DNA from: Ochotona curzoniae
Taxonomy: Eukaryota > Chordata > Mammalia > Lagomorpha > Ochotonidae
Reading direction: 5' to 3'
NCBI RefSeq assembly: GCF_017591425.1
Contig: NW_024465421.1
Coordinates: 24,255,001-24,319,000 of the forward strand
DNA: 64,000 nucleotides
In this document: one piece after another, positions 54,020-64,000 of the stretch
How the letters are laid out: each line of letters starts with the position of its first letter
Numbering within the stretch: position 1 is the stretch's first letter
Program-made: the position numbers and the translations under genes
Notes under the pieces: model-generated
Told to the model about the DNA's origin: nothing
The model's input: the letters and a program-made list of their open reading frames with translations, nothing else
Databases searched by the model: none

Positions 54020-54440
54020 GGCGGCCCCGCAACCCCGACCGGCGGCCCGGCCTGCTCGCCCGCACTTCCGGCGCCGACCCGCGCAGCCGCAGCAGCGCTA
54101 CCGGTGGACACGTCGTCGCCTGGTGGACGCGGCGGGCACTGCGGCTCCCGCCCCATGGCGCTGCCCTGCCCCCCTCTGCCCCCGACCCCCTGCCCTGCAC
54201 CCTGCCCCCCTGCCCCCCTGCCCCAGGCTCTAACCCCTGCTCTGCCCCGACCCCCTGCCCTGCACCCTGCCCCCCTGCCCCCCTGCCCCAGGCTCTAACC
54301 CCTGCCCTGCCACCTGACTCCCTGACCCCGGCCCTGCTGGGGACGCAGCAAGCAAGCAGTGTTCACTGAACCGGGTGGGCTGCCATCAGGAGCCCAGAGG
54401 GCGCCGGACGCCTGGCCTCCCGTCCTGCACCATACCAGGC
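54020..54440. other. RHOT2 promoter and spacer with a roughly 68-bp tandem repeat
   Basis: CpG-rich sequence upstream of RHOT2 (54020-54160) is followed by about 54170-54310, where CCCTGCCCTGCACCCTGCCC and CCCCAGGCTCTAACCCCTGC recur twice. No gene is seen. Confidence 0.55.
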
Positions 54441-56075
54441 ACCTCACTGCCCCAGCACTTCCCACAGGAAGATCTGGCTGTCAGCCACAGTGAAGCGCAT
54501 CCCAGCCGAGGGCATGACTCCACACAGGTGCATGGCAGCGGTGTGGCCAGCCAAGTCCTGGGTGGTGCCCACGGCACAGCCCACCAGCCTCAAGGCACCC
54601 TCTGTGGGTGGACGGCACAGCTGTGGTCCAGGGCACCAGCCCAGCAGAGGGGTCCAGGCCCCCCAGGCCCTCTCTGGGCAGGGTCTGGGTACTCAGCGAC
54701 TGGGCAGATGGCCATGAGGTGGACTTGGTGGGACAGGCTCAGGGAGATGGCGATGGCGGGCAGAGGGATCCGCTCCAGCACCTGTGGGCAGGCAGCTGAG
54801 GCCCCAGGACTGCAGGGGCTCCCACTGCATACCCACAGGCTGGACCAGGTCCACACACCTGCTGGTGGTGGAGCCTGTAGAACACCAGCTCGGTGTGCGC
54901 ACCAAAGCCTACACAGGCCAGCAGGGCCCTGTCCCAGGGGCAGAAGGCTGCCAGGGTGGGTGGCAGGTGGCTGGGAGCCTATGGGCAGGTAAGTTGGGCT
55001 GTGGCTGTGGGCCATTACCAGCCCTACCCACCTGGGGTGGCCCACCGTGCTTACTTTCAAGGTGGCCAGTGCTGGGAAGCTCAGCCAAGCTAGCAGCTCA
55101 CAGTGGTCCCGCAGCCAGTTGGAGGCCCAGACACTGACCCGCTGGCTGCTGGCCACAGGTCTATGCCTTGCACCCTGAAAAGTCCATCCTACAGGGAGGG
55201 TGAGCCATGGGAGTCCCTTCCCCTGCGCTCCCCGCCCGCTAGGCTGTGGCACCTGACAGCGGGTGCTTTGCAGGGCAGAAATTGGGGCTCCCTGGTGGTC
55301 ACTCAGCTTGTGAAGGTGACCCCTGTGCAGGGGTGGCCAGCCCCTGGGCAAGGCTACATGTGTCACAGCACACGCACCATGCTGTGACCCCAGCAGTCAG
55401 CTTGGGCTGCCCCCTGGTCATCCTTACCGTCCATGGAGAAGGGCACAGCAGTGACTGCGGCATGGTGGGGCGCATCTTGAGCTCCAAGGCAGTGCGGGAG
55501 AGGCTGAAGAGGCAAACGTGCCATCCCCGTAGCCCACCACCACTCACAGCTGCTCAGCTCAGGCGCAGGGCAAGGGGCTCCACGCCAGGCACCTGCACCT
55601 CTGCCACCTGTGGCGGCTGGGCAGCCATGAGGTTGCAGCAGGTTCAGTGGCGTACCTCTGACCAGCCCACCACCCTAGGCAGCCCCTGTGCCTGGTTCAG
55701 CCCCTGGAACTGGATCACCAGCTCCATAATGGGCAGTGTCCACACTCACCTGCTACCATCCTCACTGCACGTGGCACAGTGGGACTCGCTGGGGCTGAAG
55801 ATTGCCTCATTCACCTGTAGGGCTCCACAGCAGGCGCTGGACCTCCTGGTGACCCCAGCATGAGATCCCCAGGCTGGGCTGCCGCAGTCGGGCACCATGG
55901 AGACCAAGTTCCTGTGGGGGGGCCCTGGTGACCCCCTCCCTGCTGACCACTGACGAGCTGGGTACTGGACTCTGGTCCCAGCTGATGTACCAGAGATGCT
56001 CAGGTCCATGCTGTCATCAAAGCTGGAGCTGCCCGTCCAGGGTCAGCTCATGCTCCATGAACACAGAACCGGACC
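54440..56075 (-). pseudogene. WDR90: WDR90 (POC16) remnant: C-terminal WD-repeat exons only, with multiple lesions
   Basis: WDR90 is a large centriolar WD-repeat protein (about 1750 residues in human) whose gene fills the interval between MCRIP2 and RHOT2. Only its C-terminal few hundred residues are traceable here, on the minus strand. Fragments in order: SVFMEHELTLDG (about 56071-56038), SFDDSMDLSISGTSAG (56025-55978), NEAIFSPSESHCATCSEDGS (55815-55755), MELVIQFQGLNQ (about 55720), SLSRTALELKMRP (about 55510), KLSDHQGAPIS (about 55308), SQRVSVWASNWLRDHCEL (about 55145) and ERIPLPAIAISLSLS (about 54775). Lesions: a small out-of-frame deletion between the first two fragments; TGA in place of an Arg codon at 55748-55746; a frameshift after KMRP (about 55465). 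Nothing upstream of about 56075 resembles WDR90, so about four-fifths of the gene is gone. Confidence 0.85.
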
Positions 56076-56600
56076 TGTATGGGTGTTGGTGGGGGCCGTG
56101 GTTCAGGCCAGGAAGACAGCTGACCAGCTCAACGACCTGCTGATGTGGCCCACTCCCACATGGACTGGTTTCCTTGCCGCTCACCTAGTGCCCAACCCCT
56201 TGTGTCTCAGCTTGGGCACAGTGCCCGGCCCATAGGCGCAGCTTCCGTGTGCTCCCACCACTCAGCAGCCCGCTGTCCTCCAGTGCGGTCCCTGCCCACG
56301 CCGCAGAGGAGCTGCGGCCCCAGGGAAGCAGTCAGCGGCAGTCAGCCCGGCTGCCCCGCCATGCTCCACGCCCACCTGAGTGAGCAGATGGCGGGCACGG
56401 GGCTCTGCAGCCATCGCCCGCGACCCCCACGGCTCCGCCGGCCATCGCCCGGGCCCACGGTGCCACGGTTCGCGCTTCCCGCTCGGCCCCGCACGCACGG
56501 TGCGTCTGCCAACAGTTGCCGGGCGACGGGGGCGGGACAGCCCACGTGACGGGGGGCGGGGATCCGAGCCTGTCCCTCCAGCACCCAAGTCCTCCAGCTG
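56076..56600. other. Gap between the WDR90 remnant and the MCRIP2 3' region
   Basis: About 525 bp with no recognisable WDR90 exon; roughly 56380-56560 is CpG-rich and could be the fossil WDR90 promoter. The missing body of WDR90 (many kilobases in human) would have lain here. Confidence 0.45.
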
Positions 56601-56815
56601 AGCCCTGTCCGCGCCCCCCGACCTCTCCTGCGCCCACCTGTCCGCGCCCCCCGACCCCGCCTGCGCCCACCTGTCCGCGCCCCCCACCCCGCCTGCGCCC
56701 CTGTCCGCGCCCCCCACCTCGTCTGCGCCCCCCGACCCCGCCTGCCCCCAGTTGTCCGCGCCCCCCGACCCCGCCTGCGCCCCTGTCCGCGCCCCCCGAC
56801 CCCCTCTCGTCCCCC
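56600..56815. repeat. C-rich minisatellite next to MCRIP2 3' end
   Basis: About seven copies of CCCCCGACCCCGCCTGCGCC plus CACCTGTCCGCGC (26-33 bp), adjacent to the MCRIP2 poly(A) site. Confidence 0.85.
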
Positions 56816-56847
56816 CAGGAAAGCGAGGCGCACGGGCACTTTCTGAC

Positions 56848-56853
56848 TTTATT
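56848..56853 (-). other. MCRIP2 poly(A) signal
   Basis: TTTATT on the plus strand reads AATAAA on the minus strand, 94 nt beyond the MCRIP2 stop codon. Confidence 0.7.
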
Positions 56854-56946
56854 GAGCCGAACAGAGGGGCGCCGGCGGCGGCGGGGCCGCGACTCCAGCG
56901 CGGGCACTTGCGGTGTGGCTGGCACGGGCGGCTTGTCCCGCCGCGG

Positions 56947-57978
56947 CTAGGAGCAGCTGGTGACCCGGGCCAGGAACTGCTGAGCCCACCACTCGTCCAG
57001 GTCGATGGGCACGAAGCCTGCGGGCAGAGCGGGGCCGTGCGGGGCTGAGCGCACTGAGCGGCGCCGTGCGGGGCTGAGCCGGCCCCGGCCGCCCCCCGGA
57101 CCCCCGCGCCGGGCGCTCACCCTGCAGCCGCGGGTTGGGGCTCCTCTCCACGTACTGCACGGGCCTCGGGCCGCGCTCGCCGGCCAGCTGCCGCTGCACC
57201 TGCTGCCAGGCTGCGGGCAGAGGGGGCACGGTCGGGCCGGGTCGGCGCGCCCCGCGGAGGGCAGGCCCGCGGCCGGAGGCCCGCCCCGTACCTTCGGACA
57301 CGAAGCGCACGTTCTCCTGGTGCGCCGGCGTGTAGGGCTCCTGGCCGCCCTCGCCCGGGGCCCGCCGGCCGGCCACCCGCTGGAACACGAGCCTGGGCCC
57401 CGCGCTGTGGAGGAAGGGCAGCAGGCAGTGGGCAGGCCGCCCCCCGCGCCCGGGCCGTGGCCCGCTCCCCCGCGCCCCGCCGCACCTCCAGCCGAGCGCG
57501 GGGAGCCGGCCGTCCTCCGCCGCCGGCTCGCCTTGCCGCGTCAGGGGCCCCTGCGCCGCGGGCCGGTCCTCCTCAGCTCGGAGGGGCGCTACAATAAAGA
57601 GGGGCGTCCTGAGGGGCGGGGGTCCCCAGCCCGGGGCGTGCAGCGGCCGGCTCCCCCGCCCGGGCCGAAGGGCGCACACGCGCGCGGCGGCGGCGCGCGG
57701 GGACCTTGACCTCGGGGCACGTGGCCCAAGGTGACCCCGGCGCGCCGCCGCCCCCCGAGCGCTCACCTGGGCAGGGGCGCGCAGGGCGGCCGGCATTTCA
57801 GGAGCTCGCCGAGGCGGCCGTCCACCTGCTGCTGCGGGGGCCCTGCGGGCGACGCGGAGGGCGCGGGTGAGCCGCCGCCCCCGCCGCCCCCGCGCGCCCC
57901 CCGGCCCGCGCCCCCCGCCCGCGCACCTGTGCGGCGCTGCGCCACCAGCTTGCTGGGCCCCTTGCTGATGGTGTACAT
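56947..57978 (-). CDS. MCRIP2: MCRIP2 (FAM195A), MAPK-regulated corepressor-interacting family
   Basis: This small conserved protein of the FAM195/granulin family is linked to CtBP interaction and stress granules. Five exons join in phase on the minus strand: 57978-57927, 57842-57767, 57404-57292, 57210-57121 and 57017-56947, giving 133 residues (human about 160). Conserved blocks: MYTISKGPSKLVAQRRTG, QQQVDGRLGELLKCR, AGPRLVFQRVAGRRAP, YTPAHQENVRFVSEAWQQVQ, PRPVQYVERSPNPRLQ and FVPIDLDEWWAQQFLARVTS. The Pro-rich segment that human has between LKCR and GPRLVF is largely absent. The only candidate exon for it (about 57588-57487) would bring an in-frame stop and was left out. Confidence 0.93.
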
Positions 57979-60523
<2,545 letters not shown>

Positions 60524-60524
60524 T

Positions 60525-61015
60525 GATTTTATGTGTGTGTGTGTGTGTGGGACATGTGCATGTTTGAGGTATGTGACATGTGTGTTCTGGTGTGTGGCAT
60601 TTGGCCTGTGTGACATGTGACACGTGTGTTCCAGTGTGATGTGTGTTCAAGCATGGCACATGTCCTGGCATGTGATACATGTGCTGTCATGTGATTTGTG
60701 CCTGACATGACACTGGTGGTCTCATGTGTGACACATGTATTCACTGTGATATGTGGCACGTGTGATCTGGAATGTGATGCATGCATTCTCTGACGTGACA
60801 TGTGGAATGTGGTCTGGCATGTGATATGTGTGATCTAGTGTGTGAATGCGTGTTCTGGTGTCTGGCATGTGTGTTCCTGCGGGTAGGTGACTGTGATCTG
60901 GTGTGTGATACCCATGTTTTGGTGTCTGGCGTGTGTTCCCTGGGGGAAGGGAGCTGTGTGTGATATGTGTGATCTGGTGTGTGACACACGTGTTCTGGTG
61001 TCTGGCGTGTCTGTT
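60525..61015. repeat. Degenerate TGTG-rich tandem repeat between METTL26 and WFIKKN1
   Basis: Many imperfect copies of TGTGATCTGGTGTGTGA/CATGTGTGTTCTGGTGTCTGG in units of about 18-60 bp, opening with a (TG)n run at about 60532-60548. Both 3' ends are outside it. Confidence 0.8.
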
Positions 61016-61244
61016 CTCTGGGGAAAGGGTCTGTCTGGCTGACTCTGGACTCCAACTCCCGACCTGTCCTGGGTAGCTGTCCCAGTTGCTAAGGCTGCCA
61101 ACTGCTCCAGTCACACCGGAATTACCAGGCAGGAAGTGGCCTCCCCAGGAGCCTCCATCCTTGCAGGTGGCAAGATGTCGGTGGGCATTGGGGTCAAGGG
61201 TCAGCGGGGCCAGCATTGAAGGCCACTGCTGGGTGAGAGGTCGC

Positions 61245-61250
61245 TTTATT
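61245..61250 (-). other. WFIKKN1 poly(A) signal
   Basis: TTTATT (AATAAA on the minus strand), 136 nt past the WFIKKN1 stop. Confidence 0.7.
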
Positions 61251-61385
61251 GGAGGGGGTGGGGCCAGCACCTATGAGGGCCAGTCCCAGGGGTGGGCGGG
61301 TCCAGTCCCGGGGCTGGGCGGGGCTCTTCCCGGTGTGGGCGGGGCCAGCACTGGCGGGCGTGGCCAGCCCGCCCCGCCCCTCCGC

Positions 61386-63159
61386 CTAGTCCTGGAAGCG
61401 CCCCAGCAGCTCGCAGGCCTTCCTGTCCAGCAGCTCCTGGATCTTCTTGACGCGCTTCTCGCTGGCGGCGCGCACGTAGCTGCCGGCGTCCAGCACGGCC
61501 ACGCCGTCGCGCACCTCGCCCATGATGACCAGCGGCCCGTCGCCGGCCGTCACGTTGGGGCAGGGGCAGGCGGCGTCCGAGCCGCTCAGCGTCACCTCCA
61601 GGTAGCGGGTGCCCAGGAACCTGAGCCCCATCTTGTCGTCCTTGAGCACGCGGTCCAGCGCCAGGCGCGCGATGCCGCCGCCCGCCTCGGGCTCGGCCTG
61701 CAGCTCGGTGAGCCTGCCCACCACGGCGAAGTCGCTGCGGCACAGGCTGGGCACCAGCCTTGCGCGCGGCCGGCAGGCCCGGCACGGAGGCGCGCGCGGC
61801 CCGGCGCAGGCCACCTCGCAGCTCGCGCGGCTCTCGAAGTTGTTGGCGTTGCCCTCGCAGCCGCCGTACACGAAGGGGTGGCAGAGGCGCAGCAGCGGGC
61901 TGTAGGCCCAGCGCGGCTCCCAGCCCCGGCAGGGGCCCTGCACGGCCGGCAGCTCGCAGGCGTCCCGCGGGCCGCGCGCACACGCCTGCTGGCACGCCTC
62001 GTAGGTGTCGAAGCCCTCGTAGGTGTCGCAGCCCGCGGCCGGGAAGGTGGCGCAGCTGCCGCGCTGCGGGTCGAAGTGCCAGGGCCCGCGGGGCCCGGGC
62101 CCGGGGCAGGCGGGCGGCACGGACAGCGGGAAGTCGGCGCGCAGCAGGCCGGCCGCGTTGCGCGCCGTGCAGGTGTACAGCCCCGCGTCCTCGGGCCGCG
62201 CGTCGTACAGCACCAGCTGGCCCAGGCTGGTGACCACCACGTTGCCGTACATGCGGTCGGGCCGCATGACCACGCCGTCCCGCTGCGGGCTCTGCTTCTC
62301 CCAGGTCACGGCGGGCGGCGGGCGGCCGCGGACGTCGCAGTGCAGGCTGGCCGTGCCCCCGACGGGCACCGCCTGCGGGGCCGGGCTGCTGTAGAGCGCG
62401 GGCGGCACGGCGGCGGCCCCGGGCGTGGGGGGCACGGCGGTGCCGGGCGGCCAGCGCAGGACGTGCCTGCAGGGCACGGCGCGCAGGTGCAGGCCTCGCA
62501 GGCAGGCCTCGGCGTCCATGTAGCAGCGGTTGTAGTAGGTGAGGCCGTCCGAGGCGCACGTGAAGCTCGGCTCCTTCTCGCAGCGGTCGCGGCAGCGGCA
62601 CACGGGCTGCCCGTCCCAGATGTCACAGTCGGAGCCCTGCTGCGGGCAGGCGAAGCCCTCGCAGGTAGCCGGGGCGGCCGGGCCGGCGTGCGGGAAGCGG
62701 GCGGCCACGCAGCTGTGCAGCCCGCACACGTTGGTGCAGCACTTCTCGGCGGGCGCGCAGTCCTGCGGGGGACGGGGCTTAGCGGGGACACGCCCCGGGC
62801 CGGCAGCGCCCCGCCCCTCGCCAGGGAACCCGACCCGGCCTAGCCCCGCCCCTCCCTGGGGTGCCTGGCCCCGCCCCTCTGGTGGCCGCCGACTGCACTG
62901 CATCTCCCTGGACCTTTCCCCCCCCGCAGGTTTTTGGAATGTTCCTTCGCGGCCCCGGCCCCGCAGCAGGGAAGCCGGGCGCGGGGCTCTGGCTCACCTC
63001 GTCCCTGGCGCACGGGCGCTCACAGGTGCTCTGCGCGTCCACCCACAGGCGGGGGCTGAGCTGGTCGGGGCACATGCCCGGGCGGCCGCCGGGCCCTGGC
63101 AGCAGGCTGGCCCCCGCCGTCAGCCCCACGAGCATCAGGAGGGACAGTGGGGCGGGCAT
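61386..63159 (-). CDS. WFIKKN1: WFIKKN1, multidomain secreted protease-inhibitor-like protein that binds GDF8/GDF11
   Basis: A secreted protein that binds myostatin and GDF11 and their propeptides. Two exons, 63159-62998 and 62762-61386, join in phase to 512 residues (human 548). The signal peptide is MPAPLSLLMLVGLTAGASLL. Domains in order: WAP (CPDQLSPRLWVDAQSTCERP then CAPAEKCCTNVCGLHSC); follistatin/Kazal (CRCRDRCEKEPSFTCASDGL); Ig (GGTASLHCDVRGRPPPAVTW); Kunitz 1 (WHFDPQRGSCATFPAAGCDT); Kunitz 2 (PCRGWEPRWAYSPLLRLCHP then FVYGGCEGNANNF); and C-terminal NTR (ACPCPNVTAGDGPLVIMGEV). In Kunitz 1 the first part looks shortened relative to human: residues before GPRGPWHFDP lack the expected first Cys spacing. 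The ending is ELLGRFQD. Confidence 0.95.
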
Positions 63160-63840
63160 GGGGTCCCGGGCCTGCAGCCCCTCCTCGGGGCCGTGCTCTC
63201 CGCGCGGGGCGCCTGCGGGTGGCCTCCCCGCCGTCTGCGCGGCTCCAAGGCCCGGGTCAGCACAGGCCGGCCGAGGGGGAGGGGGTTGTAACCCGAGCCC
63301 TCCGGCCCAGCCTGACTTCCAGACCCTCCCTGAGCTCAGGGGGCGGGGCTGGCTAAGGGGCGCGGGAACCCCACCTTCTGCCGGGCATTCCTGCAGGCTG
63401 CAGCCAGGTCTGGGGGTCCCCCGCAGGGGCGACACAGCGGACACAGCATTCCCCGGCCCCCCACCCCGAGCACCAGGCTCCTGGTCCATGCCCCTCAGGA
63501 CGTCCTCAGCTGGACAGCTCCGGTGGCCAGGCCCTGTGCAGGAGCGGAGCACACGTGTGGGGGCAGTGTCCTAGGAATTTGCCAGGGATGCAGCCAGACA
63601 AAGGCGACCCCAGGCCTGACCTTCTGACCTGGCAGGCAGGGTCATCAGCTCCGTCTGGCCAGCTCCAGCGGCCTGGCGCCAGGGGCCCCCCTTGTGTGCA
63701 GGCTGCCGTGACCTGCACCCAGGCTGGGGGCAGCCAGGCAGAGGTTCCCCAGACCCGTCCAGTCCAGCTGGTTTGGACATCAGGGCCCCCAGCACCCCCC
63801 ACTCCCCGAGGCCGGCCCACAGAGCAGGGAAGGCTCCAGG
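63160..63840. other. WFIKKN1 upstream region
   Basis: GC-rich sequence with no gene recognised on either strand. It would contain the WFIKKN1 promoter. Confidence 0.4.
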
Positions 63841-64000
63841 AACCACGTTTACTGTACAAACAGCGAGAAGATCCGAGGTGCCAGGCTGTAACTCAGGTAG
63901 TGTCGACCCCTCAGAAGCCCACTGCCCGCTGCCCGGGGGTGAGAGCAGGAGGTAGACATGAGCACCAGGGAGACTGTGGCGGGCTTGGAGACCCCATCCC
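63841..64000 (-). other. Possible 3' end of the next gene (RAB40C expected)
   Basis: The order in human places RAB40C here, on this strand, with its 3' end facing the WFIKKN1 start. TTTACT at about 63848 reads AGTAAA, a weak poly(A) signal, on the minus strand. No RAB40C coding exon is inside the window, so this is positional inference only. Confidence 0.25.

Noticed and set aside
54590..55366. A 258-codon minus-strand ORF in the WDR90 interval as a new gene
   Set aside because: It contains WDR90-like fragments (SDHQGAPIS, QRVSVWASNWLRDHCEL) in the WDR90 position but reads straight through former introns. It is a pseudogene shadow.
57487..57588. A third MCRIP2 exon encoding APLRAEEDRPAAQG
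   Set aside because: Splicing it from the exon 2 donor shifts the frame into an immediate stop, whereas skipping it joins exons 2 and 4 perfectly.
61086..62843. A 585-codon plus-strand ORF antisense to WFIKKN1
   Set aside because: It is the complement of the single large WFIKKN1 coding exon, whose third-position GC removes antisense stops.

Overview
The window is vertebrate nuclear DNA, almost certainly mammalian: GT-AG introns, CpG-island promoters, AATAAA signals and genes that read as close orthologues of human genes. Two tRNA-like SINEs (13951-14262 and 15321-15638) have the head and A-rich tail of lagomorph C-type SINEs, and the 15321 copy looks most like the pika form. The best guess is therefore a pika (Ochotona). 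This is pattern recognition from memory, not a search.

Gene content and order match human chromosome 16p13.3 read in reverse. From left to right: CHTF18 5' part (-), RPUSD1 (+), MSLNL (+), MSLN (-), CIAO3/NARFL (+), CCDC78 (+), ANTKMT/FAM173A (-), FBXL16 (+), WDR24 (+), JMJD8 (+), STUB1 (-), RHBDL1 (-), RHOT2 (-), a decayed WDR90 remnant (-), MCRIP2 (-), a tRNA-Gly(CCC), METTL26 (+) and WFIKKN1 (-). RAB40C would be expected just past the right edge. The genes are unrelated housekeeping, mitochondrial, ubiquitin, mTORC1 and secreted-protein genes that share a gene-dense GC-rich domain; they do not form one pathway. Several pairs are convergent with almost touching 3' ends (MSLNL/MSLN, CCDC78/ANTKMT, JMJD8/STUB1), and CHTF18/RPUSD1 share a divergent promoter.

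The main departures from the expected locus are losses. WDR90, which should fill the RHOT2-MCRIP2 interval, survives only as about 1.7 kb of C-terminal WD-repeat exons with a deletion, an in-frame stop and a frameshift. HAGHL (expected between CIAO3 and CCDC78) and METRN (expected between ANTKMT and FBXL16) are not recognisable. MSLN carries a single-base frameshift, and two of its introns appear collapsed and translated. MCRIP2 lacks one exon-equivalent, and METTL26 has a C-terminal extension into former 3'UTR.

The non-coding space is full of GC-rich minisatellites. The largest is a 2.4-kb array of a roughly 20-bp unit at 27541-29990 that is open in all six frames and is not a gene. One array in RHOT2 appears to have grown from a splice-donor site. 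The most intriguing non-coding element is a set of four RFX X-box-like motifs spaced exactly 17 bp apart at 26935-26999, with a MEF2-like site 37 bp upstream, in the interval where METRN would normally lie. I found no new multi-gene system.
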